Under the pieces are notes generated by a model. It saw only the letters and a list, made by a program, of their open reading frames with translations, did no database searches and had not been told where the DNA came from. DNA of 23,947 nucleotides, from positions 1 through 23,947 of IMG/VR virus record IMGVR_UViG_3300048113_000191; one strand, written 5' to 3'. This DNA comes from a virus. The position numbers and the translations under genes were made by a program. Of the stretch, positions 5,956 to 12,598 are shown in pieces (position 1 is the first letter of the stretch; the number at the start of each line of letters is the position of its first letter).

Positions 5956-6150
5956 TTATTTGATTTTTCTTTCTGATTGTTTTATATCGTCTATTGCTTC
6001 TTTGATTCCTGCACAATGCAAATATAGTTCTTCTTCTTCATATAACAAAAGAACTTCTTCTAGTTGTTCTATATCCATTCCCTCCTTGTAGAGTTCGTGC
6101 GTATCTCTGTAAGCGTACCAAATATATTCTCTTTTTTCTTCTTCGGTCAT
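5956..6150 (-). CDS. Hypothetical 64-aa acidic helical protein
   Basis: It begins MTEEEKREYIWYAYRDTHEL and is strongly acidic, with a Glu/Leu-rich centre (QLEEVLLLYEEEELYLHC). It is predicted to be all helical. The ATG overlaps the stop of the exonuclease gene (ATGA at 6150-6147), so the two are probably co-translated. No family is recognised. Confidence 0.65.
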   Translation of the reverse strand: MTEEEKREYIWYAYRDTHELYKEGMDIEQLEEVLLLYEEEELYLHCAGIKEAIDDIKQSERKIK

Positions 6151-6851
6151 AGTGCGTTGGTTCTTAATTTTAGTAAATTATAGCAAAGTATGTACTTCTC
6201 TCTTGCCTTGCTTTTGTATATCTTTTTAAATAGTTGAAATACCTTTCTTCTAAATTGGTAAGCAGTTACACATTCTTTAAATGCTTTCTTGCAGTATGCT
6301 TTTCCGTAGCCTTTACAAAAATTAACGTTGTCAGCGGTATCTCCTACAATCATTTGCTCATAAAAGAAATACAAAGCTTCTTGTTCTGTCTGTACTCTTA
6401 TGCTTTGGTGGTTATAGTGATAATTGTAAATGGTCGCAGGGAACTGCAAATAGTCTTTATCAATAGAAACAATAATACTATTATCTTTATCTTTTGCCCA
6501 CATAGAAGCCACAAGGTCGTCGGTTTCATATCCTGCCTTATAAATTGCGTTGTATGATTCTTGTACGTATTTAGTCAGTTCGTTCAATAGAGGTGGTATA
6601 TTTGCCTTCTTTCTGTTTGCTTTGTATGTTGGTGTGAGCATCTTTCTAAAATTACCTTTAGAACCGCAGAACGTTACAACCTTGTCAATCTCGTGCGTTT
6701 CTTCTAGCTTGTTTACAATAGACATAAACACTTCATCAAACTTAAAAATAACTTCTTCAAGGTTGTCATTGAAAGGAGAATCGTCGGGATTCTCTTTTTC
6801 CTTGTAGCAGCTACTCCAAAGCAAGCTGTCAGCGTCAAATAGTACAGTCAT
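6147..6851 (-). CDS. 5'-3' exonuclease (FEN / T5 D15-like)
   Basis: A 234-aa structure-specific nuclease that would remove RNA primers and flaps during phage replication. Visible motifs are D6/D8 near the N-terminus (LFDADSL), the Lys/Arg helical arch (TYKANRKK), ETDDL (residues 109-113), IDKDYLQ (130-136) and GDTADN (170-175). Together these are the metal-binding aspartates of the PIN/FEN fold. The helix-hairpin-helix after GDTADN is weak (CKGYGKAYCKKAF). It is the first gene after a promoter (6872-6902) and a terminator, so it starts a new transcript. The stop overlaps the start of the next ORF. Confidence 0.92.
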   Translation of the reverse strand: MTVLFDADSLLWSSCYKEKENPDDSPFNDNLEEVIFKFDEVFMSIVNKLEETHEIDKVVTFCGSKGNFRKMLTPTYKANRKKANIPPLLNELTKYVQESYNAIYKAGYETDDLVASMWAKDKDNSIIVSIDKDYLQFPATIYNYHYNHQSIRVQTEQEALYFFYEQMIVGDTADNVNFCKGYGKAYCKKAFKECVTAYQFRRKVFQLFKKIYKSKAREKYILCYNLLKLRTNAL

Positions 6852-6871
6852 AGTGTTTAGTTTTATACTTG

Positions 6872-6902
6872 CAAATATATAAACTATTGTTGAATAAAAA
6901 AA
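6872..6902 (-). promoter_or_regulatory. Promoter for the exonuclease operon
   Basis: Minus strand: the -7 box TATATTTG at 6879-6872 matches consensus. The -33 position 19 bases upstream (6902-6899) reads TTTT instead of TTTG. It lies between a terminator and the exonuclease ATG, where a promoter is expected. Confidence 0.65.
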
Positions 6903-6910
6903 ATAAAAAA

Positions 6911-6929
6911 GGGAATTTTTTACAATCCC
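6911..6929 (-). terminator. Rho-independent terminator after the metallophosphoesterase gene
   Basis: Minus strand: GGGATT and AATTCCC form a short stem (one bulged T) and the sequence runs on into six T. It begins nine bases past the stop of the metallophosphoesterase gene and ends the long recombination/replication transcript. Confidence 0.7.
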
Positions 6930-6937
6930 CCTTCACT

Positions 6938-7651
6938 TTACAACTCCATTAATTCATTCACAACAGTTTTCCCACCCATTACAACAGCACAACCTATCGC
7001 AGGCTTCTTTCCTCTTTTAGCATAAGCAAAAGCGTATTTGTCAAAATCAATTCCACAACCTACTTGCGTTGCGAATACTTTAAAGTTAGCACCTACAAAA
7101 AATTCAGTGTAGCATTGCGTATGTAGATGTCCCTGTACTGTGTTCATCATATCAGCCTTCGCTTTGGTTCTCGCAGTTCCTGCTTCTCCGTGTATGTATT
7201 GAACTTCATCAATTACAACCCTGTCTGTAAAGTTCCATTTAGGTACGTTTAAAACCTCGTTGAATGACTTTATCCAAGCCTTTGGGACTCCTGCACTAAA
7301 CGCTTTCCTTGAGATGATTCTATCGTGGTTTCCGATAAGTACATCAGCATTTGGAAATATCTTATACCAACGACTTAAACGTTCGATAGCAAACTCTAAC
7401 TCTTCTCCTGCACCCATACCATCGGGGTCGCTTTCGTGGTAGCTTGAGTAATGTGAATCAATAACATCGCCAATAAACACAACTCTATTGCAGTTATACT
7501 TTGCATACACCTCTGCGCAATGGTTAAGGTATTCGTCCAAGCTAAATGGTTCGTGAAGGTCTCCAATCACTAAAACTCTTGTTTCTTTCTTTGTAAGGTT
7601 CTCAAATGCTTTGAGTTTATTACCTCTTAATCTTGGTCTAAAATCTTTCAT
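6938..7651 (-). CDS. Calcineurin-like metallophosphoesterase
   Basis: The 237-aa product carries the motif set of the two-metal phosphoesterase family: IGDLHEP (D31, H33), FIGDVIDSH (D62), IGNHDR (N108, H109), YIHGEA, and GHLHT near residue 170. Phage members are hydrolases of nucleic acids, nucleotides or phosphoproteins; the substrate cannot be told from the sequence. It is the last gene of the long early transcript, overlaps the nuclease-like gene upstream by 14 bases, and is followed by a terminator. The neighbours suggest a role in DNA or nucleotide processing. Confidence 0.9.
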   Translation of the reverse strand: MKDFRPRLRGNKLKAFENLTKKETRVLVIGDLHEPFSLDEYLNHCAEVYAKYNCNRVVFIGDVIDSHYSSYHESDPDGMGAGEELEFAIERLSRWYKIFPNADVLIGNHDRIISRKAFSAGVPKAWIKSFNEVLNVPKWNFTDRVVIDEVQYIHGEAGTARTKAKADMMNTVQGHLHTQCYTEFFVGANFKVFATQVGCGIDFDKYAFAYAKRGKKPAIGCAVVMGGKTVVNELMEL

Positions 7652-8060
7652 ATTTTAATTGTTTAAAGTTACTGTTTTTGTTGTAGTATGCCATAAATTC
7701 AATATCATTAGCAGAGCCTTCTCTTGGCTTTCTTCCGCCTATTCTTATTTCCCCTTTTAAATTCTCCAACCTAGAGAACACAATACCATCAAAACACGCC
7801 CAAAGTATAACGCCACTTTGTTTTTTATCTGACATCTTTAAAAGTTTTCTGACGGCAATAGGTAAAGGATAACAATCGTTTAAATCTCTCAACCTTCCTT
7901 TAACTTCTAAATAAAACAAAAACTTTCCGTTCTTATATATTTTGAAGTCTATATCGTTAGGACTTAATTTTTCAAACGTCAAACCATATTCGTTGCAAAA
8001 TAAATTCACAGCTTTGGTTTCTCTGTCTAAATCCTTTTCGTTCTCGAATCTAGTACTCAT
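7638..8060 (-). CDS. PD-(D/E)XK nuclease-like hypothetical protein
   Basis: The 140-aa product contains SPNDIDFKIYKNGKFLFYLEVKGR, an acidic residue followed about a dozen positions later by E-V-K. This is the layout of the PD-(D/E)XK nuclease core (Asp, then Glu-x-Lys in a beta-hairpin). Later strands (GVILWACFDGIVFSRL) fit the fold. It could be a small DNA nuclease or an inactive relative. It is packed tightly, overlapping the upstream gene by 11 bases and the metallophosphoesterase start by 14. The function is inferred from the motif only. Confidence 0.65.
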   Translation of the reverse strand: MSTRFENEKDLDRETKAVNLFCNEYGLTFEKLSPNDIDFKIYKNGKFLFYLEVKGRLRDLNDCYPLPIAVRKLLKMSDKKQSGVILWACFDGIVFSRLENLKGEIRIGGRKPREGSANDIEFMAYYNKNSNFKQLKYERF

Positions 8061-8454
8061 TATACAATTTTTTCAATCTCTGAACCATTCCACGAACACA
8101 AGAGCCACAGCTTGAAGGTTGTTTTCTTTCGTTGAATATTCTATTGCTTATTTTCAAAAGAGTAAGTTGGTCAGACTTTGAAACCTGTGTAGGATTTCTT
8201 TTAAAGAACTCTGTTAATGTTATGTGTTCTGTTTCTGTCAAGCAGTTAGGTCGTCTGTAAGGGAATAACTTATTCAAAACGTCTTTGCGCTTATCACAAC
8301 CGCAATCCTCTCCCGCTATGAATTTTACAGCTTTGTCTATTCCTGTGGCTTTGGTTATCTTTGCAATCGTGTCGCCTAACCCTTTGGATTCTTTTTCTTG
8401 GTTTGCTTTCCAATCTTTGTACGCTTTAGTACGTTTGTCTTTTGGCTCTTCCAT
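8050..8454 (-). CDS. Cysteine-rich conserved phage protein, function unknown
   Basis: The 134-aa product starts with a charged region (MEEPKDKRTKAYKDWKANQE), then KGLGDTIAKITKATGIDKAV, a Cys cluster EDCGCDKRKDVLNKLFPY followed by PNC, and a C-terminal SSCGSC near residue 117. The combination of K-G-L-G-D...T-K-A-T-G-I and D-C-G-C-D-x-R resembles proteins I recall in flavobacterial phages. The Cys clusters could bind zinc. It starts one base after the stop of the pentapeptide-repeat gene and overlaps the next gene by 11 bases. Confidence 0.65.
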   Translation of the reverse strand: MEEPKDKRTKAYKDWKANQEKESKGLGDTIAKITKATGIDKAVKFIAGEDCGCDKRKDVLNKLFPYRRPNCLTETEHITLTEFFKRNPTQVSKSDQLTLLKISNRIFNERKQPSSCGSCVRGMVQRLKKLYNEY

Positions 8455-8455
8455 A

Positions 8456-8905
8456 TTATAAATTTTTTAGTATTTCTATGTTAGCTAAATAAACAGGACT
8501 ATTGTGGGTTTGCTTTACTTTTTTCTCTAACTCTTCAGGAGTTCCCCAAAAACAATCTGCTTTTATCATCCATTGCTTGTCGTGTTTTACACAATGAACA
8601 ATTCTTTTAGAAGTGTCATATGCTATGAATGAATAATAATTTTCAGCACATATTAAATTAACACCTCTTAAATCAGCACGTATTAAATTAACACCTCTTA
8701 AATCAGCACCCCTTAAATAAGCACCTCTTAAACAAGCACCTCTTAAATCAGCATCTATTAAATAAGCAGCGCTTAAATCAGTACCTCCTAAATCAGCACC
8801 TCTTAAATCAGCATCTATTAAATAAGCAGCGCTTAAATCAATACCTATTAAATCCTCTTCGTTGGTTTCTAAAAGAACTTCTCCTTTTTTGTTTTTTATT
8901 TCCAT
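8456..8905 (-). CDS. Pentapeptide-repeat protein with extra C-terminal domain
   Basis: Residues about 17-86 are tandem A-(D/N)-L-x-x pentapeptides (DLSAAYLIDADLRGADLGGT and on), which fold as a right-handed quadrilateral beta-helix that can mimic DNA. Known members include gyrase-protecting proteins, but many have no known role. A separate C-terminal domain (about 90-149) contains IVHCVKHDKQWMIKADCFWG, a strand-turn element I recall after pentapeptide repeats in phages and plasmids. The repeats are mirrored in the DNA as near-identical 15-bp units with recent tandem duplications (8647-8856). It lies two bases after the coiled-coil ORF at 8908-9063. Confidence 0.88.
   Translation of the reverse strand: MEIKNKKGEVLLETNEEDLIGIDLSAAYLIDADLRGADLGGTDLSAAYLIDADLRGACLRGAYLRGADLRGVNLIRADLRGVNLICAENYYSFIAYDTSKRIVHCVKHDKQWMIKADCFWGTPEELEKKVKQTHNSPVYLANIEILKNL
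8647..8856 (-). repeat. Tandem 15-bp minisatellite inside the pentapeptide gene
   Basis: There are fourteen successive 15-bp units, most close to CACCTCTTAAATCAG on the plus strand, each encoding one pentapeptide. Two higher-order copies are visible. A 30-bp block is repeated (8647-8676 and 8677-8706) with one difference, and a 60-bp block is repeated (8737-8796 and 8797-8856) with five differences, the first 44 bases identical. Confidence 0.9.
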
Positions 8906-8907
8906 AA

Positions 8908-9063
8908 TTACAAATAGTTTAAATCTTCTGTTTTGTCTTCGTTTAACTTGTCCTGCAAAATCTTGATTTCTTTTTGCATCATTTGGTTAGTTGTGTATAG
9001 CTGAAATACTACCGCTTCAATACTTTTCAATCTTTCCTGTACTGTTTTCTTTTTTGCTTTCAT
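8908..9063 (-). CDS. 51-aa coiled-coil peptide
   Basis: An ATG at 9063 overlaps the stop of the sigma-like gene (ATGA), and the frame ends at TAA 8910-8908, two bases before the pentapeptide-gene ATG. The product starts basic (MKAKKKTVQERLKSIEAVVF) and continues as a Leu/Ile heptad helix (MMQKEIKILQDKL). It is thus a short coiled coil with a basic end. Its exact fit between two genes supports it as real. The function is unknown. Encoded with a sigma-like factor, it might be a partner or modulator, but that is a guess. Confidence 0.6.
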   Translation of the reverse strand: MKAKKKTVQERLKSIEAVVFQLYTTNQMMQKEIKILQDKLNEDKTEDLNYL

Positions 9064-9680
9064 AAAAGTTCGTAATCTTCGTTATTTAAATCTTCCCAAT
9101 CTTCTTGTAAAGCGTCTTTTAAACTCTGTTTGCAGCGCTTCACGGTGTGATATATGTTTGTGTGGCTTATATCTGTGTACTTTGACATTGTTCGGAAACT
9201 CATTCCTGTGTCTTTATATATTTTAAAAATGTCAATATCGTACTGTTGCCAATTCAAAGACTCTAAATCTATTTTATCAAGAAATCTTTGTTCTGCTTCC
9301 TGCTTATCAGAAGAACCTTGTTCGTCATAGATGTAACTTTCGTCTGCTAAATCTCCAAACGTTACAGGATTGTTTTGTTTGTCCTTGTCTAGGTTTTTAA
9401 TAAGCCACTCAATAGGACTTTTTCTGTGCTTGTTCTTTTGTCCTAGATAAGAATACAAGATACTGCGCAGAGTAAAAAATATATATCCACTTTGTACTTT
9501 ACCGTTATCAAACAGAAAAAAATGATTTCCTCTCTTTTGGACTAACTTGTGCAGTTTTATATACATCTCTTGGACGATATCTTCTGCATACATATCGCCA
9601 CCAATCCCTTTGACCGTGTTCAGCCATTGATTATGTTTTTTGGCTATTTCATTGAGCCAAAGGTTGTTGTATTGTGTCAT
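9060..9680 (-). CDS. Sigma-70-like transcription factor
   Basis: The ATG at 9680 is chosen over a TTG at 9695. The 206-aa product has an N-terminal sigma region 2-like helix (MYAEDIVQEMYIKLHKLV, about residues 29-46), followed by an aromatic segment (SGYIFFTLRSILYSYLGQK), an acidic linker, and a C-terminal helix-turn-helix like region 4 (DIFKIYKDTGMSFRTMSKYT, then SHTNIYHTVKRCKQSLK). Proteins of this layout in phages are late or middle sigma factors or sigma-like regulators. It lies in the early replication transcript, and the late promoters ahead of the capsid and portal genes do not clearly match the host consensus, which fits a phage-encoded specificity factor. Confidence 0.78.
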   Translation of the reverse strand: MTQYNNLWLNEIAKKHNQWLNTVKGIGGDMYAEDIVQEMYIKLHKLVQKRGNHFFLFDNGKVQSGYIFFTLRSILYSYLGQKNKHRKSPIEWLIKNLDKDKQNNPVTFGDLADESYIYDEQGSSDKQEAEQRFLDKIDLESLNWQQYDIDIFKIYKDTGMSFRTMSKYTDISHTNIYHTVKRCKQSLKDALQEDWEDLNNEDYELL

Positions 9681-9716
9681 ACGCCTAAAATACAAAAAAA
9701 TGTTATTAAAAACAAA

Positions 9717-10004
9717 TTATTCTTTTATAAATAAACCGTCTACCATTTTTCCCTTTCTTTTTGAAATAACATTGTAAGCGCTTTCTATGCAGTCCTCAAT
9801 GTAATATCCTTCTAAATGAGCAATGTTAGTAAGAACTACAACCATATCGCCAATAGCATCAACTATTTCCTCTTTGTTTCTTCGCATCAATGCCTCGCCT
9901 AGTTCTCCGTTTTCTTCCATTAATTTAGTGTATTGAGCAAATGAATCCGATTTGTTGTATATTCCTTTTTTCAATGCCCACTCTCTGATTCTGTTGAATA
10001 TCAT
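9717..10004 (-). CDS. MazG-like nucleotide pyrophosphohydrolase
   Basis: The 95-aa product is a single MazG-type domain that would hydrolyse NTPs or dNTPs to monophosphates. It shows KLMEENGELGEAL (metal-binding E-E-x-x-E, about residues 28-40) followed by EEIVDAIGDMVVVL (E and D ligands, about 46-59), the expected two-helix motif. Phage MazG proteins are proposed to clean the nucleotide pool or affect host alarmone signalling. It starts four bases after the gene upstream and precedes the sigma-like factor. Confidence 0.88.
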   Translation of the reverse strand: MIFNRIREWALKKGIYNKSDSFAQYTKLMEENGELGEALMRRNKEEIVDAIGDMVVVLTNIAHLEGYYIEDCIESAYNVISKRKGKMVDGLFIKE

Positions 10005-10008
10005 ATTT

Positions 10009-10377
10009 TTATTTTTTATTATGTTCTTTTATTATTTTAGTCGCTAGGTTTGTCATTCTCTTTTCGTCAATAGAGTTCGCAATTATTACGTTTTGGTTTT
10101 GCATAAACGTCTTAAAACTTCCCTTTGACATTTCTTTTATGAAATCTATATGGCTTTCAGATAATGTTGCCAATGTATCTTCGTCAGTTTCGCAAATTTT
10201 ATCGAACTCTTTGTTTTCTATTTTTATCAGTTCTTTTATTAATGGGTTTAAAAGCCTTTTTAAATTATGTTTGTAGTGTATTGTTTGCTTTATCTTTTCA
10301 TTGTAGTATAATGCTGTAAAATTAGCTATTACGCAACCTGTTAAGTTTTCAAATGCTTCTTGTTCTCTTTTGCTCAT
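10009..10377 (-). CDS. Hypothetical 122-aa helical protein
   Basis: It begins MSKREQEAFENLTGCVIANF and is rich in Lys, Ile and Glu. It is predicted to be all helical with no membrane segment. I recognise no family. It sits between the helicase and MazG genes in the replication transcript, with an AACTAAAAC leader upstream of its ATG. That placement suggests a DNA-replication or nucleotide-related accessory role, which is inference only. Confidence 0.65.
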   Translation of the reverse strand: MSKREQEAFENLTGCVIANFTALYYNEKIKQTIHYKHNLKRLLNPLIKELIKIENKEFDKICETDEDTLATLSESHIDFIKEMSKGSFKTFMQNQNVIIANSIDEKRMTNLATKIIKEHNKK

Positions 10378-10397
10378 TTTTGTTTTTGTTTTAGTTT

Positions 10398-11417
10398 TTA
10401 AAATGGTATATCTTCAACGTTGCCAAATGCTTCCTGTACGTCAATAGTTGGCATTGTTTCGGGTTCTTTTTCTCCAAAATCCTCGTCCAAAGGATTATAT
10501 ATTCTTTTTAGTTTGTCAATTATATTTTGCTCTTTTACTCCTTCCACTAAATTACCTAAACCTATTTTTGTAGGCGACCAATTCAAAATGACAGGATTGT
10601 CCGCAGATGTTTCATTCCCTCCCGTGTGTCTGTTTCTTACATTGTCCACACTGATACGATTGTTTGAACTTCCACTATCTCGGTTTATTGCGTAGGTAAA
10701 AGATGCCTTGTTTAATATTGCACCACCTTCGGCTTGAAACGAATTCACGTCCTCCTCTTGCCTTTGTCCCGACATCGTTGGGTGTTGTGATACGTGAACA
10801 GAACAAACGTCTTTAGAGTGTCTTAAAATCTTTTTTGAGGTATCAACCATATCTTGATAAGAGTTGCCCGAATTATAATACCCGCTATCAAATGAATTTA
10901 TAGGGTCTAAAAAAACTGCGTGTACATCTATATCTTTTTCTTGTATTAAATACTGCGTAGTTTCCAACGCTTCTTTTATCGTTTCTACTTTCAAGAAAAT
11001 AAAATGTTCTTCCACCCATTTCAAAGCCTTTTTGTATAGCGGTAAATTATTCTTTTTTACATCTTTCGCAAAATCACAAAGTAAATAGTTTAAATAGTTT
11101 AACTTCATAGACCAAGCGGAGTTTTCTTGAAACGCTACAACCCAAATCAAACCATTAGCAACGCTGTGAGCGACTTGTATAGCTTGGTTTATTGTTGTTT
11201 TACCCCTACCTTTCTTACCTACAATACCGTAGAACTCGAATTTTTTAGCTACGTAGTATTCGTCAAAGCAACTAATTCCTAAAGTGTAACCGTGTTCGAT
11301 TCTACCGTCCACAAAGTCGTTTAAATCATTGTTTACATCTTTGTTATCTACAAGAAATTTAGAGTAATCTTGTACATCTTCTTCTGCATCTTTTAAAATT
11401 ATTGGTTTAATTTTCAT
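10398..11417 (-). CDS. DnaB-like replicative helicase / RecA-fold ATPase
   Basis: A 339-aa RecA-fold motor with Walker A GKKGRGKT (residues 67-74), Walker B VFLDPINSF (D171) and the sensor segment VHVSQHP (Q211, H212), followed by GGAILNKASFTYAINRD and a basic strand region (DNVRNRHTGG). This matches the C-terminal motor domain of DnaB-family helicases. The usual N-terminal primase-interaction domain is reduced to about 45 residues. It ends in an acidic tail closing with V-E-D-I-P-F, like the C-terminal tip of bacterial SSB. It lies next to the replication initiator and a possible loader gene. Confidence 0.85.
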   Translation of the reverse strand: MKIKPIILKDAEEDVQDYSKFLVDNKDVNNDLNDFVDGRIEHGYTLGISCFDEYYVAKKFEFYGIVGKKGRGKTTINQAIQVAHSVANGLIWVVAFQENSAWSMKLNYLNYLLCDFAKDVKKNNLPLYKKALKWVEEHFIFLKVETIKEALETTQYLIQEKDIDVHAVFLDPINSFDSGYYNSGNSYQDMVDTSKKILRHSKDVCSVHVSQHPTMSGQRQEEDVNSFQAEGGAILNKASFTYAINRDSGSSNNRISVDNVRNRHTGGNETSADNPVILNWSPTKIGLGNLVEGVKEQNIIDKLKRIYNPLDEDFGEKEPETMPTIDVQEAFGNVEDIPF

Positions 11418-11428
11418 AATATTATGTT

Positions 11429-11857
11429 TTAGCTGAATCTGTTTATAGCTTCTGTAACCATATGCTGCAATTTGTCTTTTACAACCTCGATTGTGAAACG
11501 CTCTTTTACGTCCTCCAAAGTGAAATCTTTTTGCAAAGATACTTTTTTTATTTGATTATGATGCAAATCATTGTGAAAACTTTCATAGAACCTGTCCAAA
11601 GGAATAGATAGAACTCTACTGACTTCCTTTTGCATCATCTCATCGAACACCGTCGAATCAAAATCTCTAATTGTCTTGTTCAATTGCAAAATATACAATT
11701 TAGCGAATAAATCGCTGTTTAAGGCGTTTATATCTTTTTGACGAGTAATCCAATCAAAAATGAAATTGAGTGCGTTAGCGTCGTTCTGATTAGGCTTAAA
11801 CGACTTGTTTGTGCTAAACCTCCACTGTAATCTTTCAACTGATTCTTCTAATGTCAT
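11429..11857 (-). CDS. Hypothetical protein beside the helicase (possible loader)
   Basis: The 142-aa product begins MTLEESVERLQWRFSTNKSF and is mostly helical, with no metal or nucleotide motif. It lies between the replication initiator and the helicase, the position often held by a helicase loader or a DnaB N-terminal domain-like protein in phages. It may supply the interaction function missing from the shortened helicase. This role is inferred from position only. Confidence 0.65.
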   Translation of the reverse strand: MTLEESVERLQWRFSTNKSFKPNQNDANALNFIFDWITRQKDINALNSDLFAKLYILQLNKTIRDFDSTVFDEMMQKEVSRVLSIPLDRFYESFHNDLHHNQIKKVSLQKDFTLEDVKERFTIEVVKDKLQHMVTEAINRFS

Positions 11858-11874
11858 TTTTTTAGTGTTTTAGT

Positions 11875-12546
11875 TTATAACTGATTCTTGTACGGATTCT
11901 CTTGATATTTTATTTCTTTGGTAACTGAAACGCTTTTGGTTTTTGTTTTAGTTGCGTACTTGTCTATTGTTTCTGCTCTTGAAAAAAATTCGGGTGTCAA
12001 GAAATTAAAACCGTTGTCTTTGTGAAATTTAGTTTCTACGGAATTATTAATAGCTGAAATAATATCTTTTTTGCTATAACCGTCTTTTAGCCTTGCTTTG
12101 TATTTTGATTTTACTTTGTTGTTAATCACTTTAAAACCTCTTCCTGTTTTTGAATTTATGTACTTCAACAAACTATCAAAATCAATCTTTGCCTTTGGCG
12201 AAGAAACTACGTACTGTACTTCTTCTTTCTCTTTCTCTTTCTCTTCTACTTGTACGGTAGGGGTATCGTTACCCCCTTGCCTACCCCCTACGGTAGGGGT
12301 GTTTAATTCTTCGTTAAGCCTAGTGTTTGTCTTGTGTTCGTAGCCTTTTACCTGTGAGTCAATGCTGTTGGTCTGACTTATGTATGCAAATTTAGCCATA
12401 CCCTCCAAATTAGTCGGTTTAATACCTAAAAATTGCCTGTCTAGTAAAGCATTCATAAAAGCAACTTTGTCCTTATCATTTAACTCATTATAAACATCGT
12501 AATAGCTTCTAAAAAAATTAAAACCCTTTCTCTTTGTTTCTTTCAT
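11875..12546 (-). CDS. Phage replication initiator / replisome organiser
   Basis: This is a two-part 223-aa protein. Residues 1-65 (FFRSYYDVYNELNDKDKVAF then ALLDRQFLG) match the N-terminal module found in phage replication proteins of this type. Residues about 122-190 (LLKYINSKTGRGFKVINNKV then a basic stretch ending FLTPEFFSRAETIDKY) match the conserved C-terminal domain of phage replisome organisers. Between them lies a low-complexity linker (TPTVGGRQGGNDTPTV then EEKEKEKEE). The DNA encoding the linker holds a cluster of GC-rich repeats (12253-12300), as in lambda O, where the origin lies inside the initiator gene. A terminator precedes it (12562-12583). Confidence 0.8.
   Translation of the reverse strand: MKETKRKGFNFFRSYYDVYNELNDKDKVAFMNALLDRQFLGIKPTNLEGMAKFAYISQTNSIDSQVKGYEHKTNTRLNEELNTPTVGGRQGGNDTPTVQVEEKEKEKEEVQYVVSSPKAKIDFDSLLKYINSKTGRGFKVINNKVKSKYKARLKDGYSKKDIISAINNSVETKFHKDNGFNFLTPEFFSRAETIDKYATKTKTKSVSVTKEIKYQENPYKNQL
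12253..12300. other. Candidate replication origin: clustered direct and inverted repeats
   Basis: Two 12-bp direct repeats TACGGTAGGGGT (12253-12264 and 12289-12300) flank two copies of TACCCCCT (12270-12277 and 12282-12289). The same bases form a 6-bp-stem hairpin (GGGGTA-TCGT-TACCCC, 12261-12276) and a 15-bp palindrome CCCCTAC-G-GTAGGGG (12285-12299). The block is GC-rich in AT-rich surroundings, sits in the linker-coding part of the initiator gene, and is next to a 28-base pyrimidine tract (12223-12250). Confidence 0.45.
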
Positions 12547-12561
12547 ATTTTAGTTTTAAAA

Positions 12562-12583
12562 CCCCCCTAAATGAATAGGAGGG
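12562..12583 (-). terminator. Terminator or attenuator between SSB and initiator genes
   Basis: Minus strand: CCCTCCTA and TAGGGGGG pair through a loop of TTCATT, with two G-T wobbles, and are followed by TTTTAAAAC. It lies 15 bases past the SSB stop and 15 bases before the initiator start region. Partial termination here would make ERF and SSB more abundant than the proteins downstream. Confidence 0.7.
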
Positions 12584-12598
12584 TGTGATTAATTGTTT

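Noticed and set aside
8647-8856. Array of short regular repeats that could suggest CRISPR
   Set aside because: The units are contiguous 15-mers without spacers and translate as pentapeptides in a complete gene.
9681-9720. Promoter before the sigma-like gene
   Set aside because: An ATAATTTG-like string overlaps the MazG stop codon, has the wrong spacing and lacks a -33 box.
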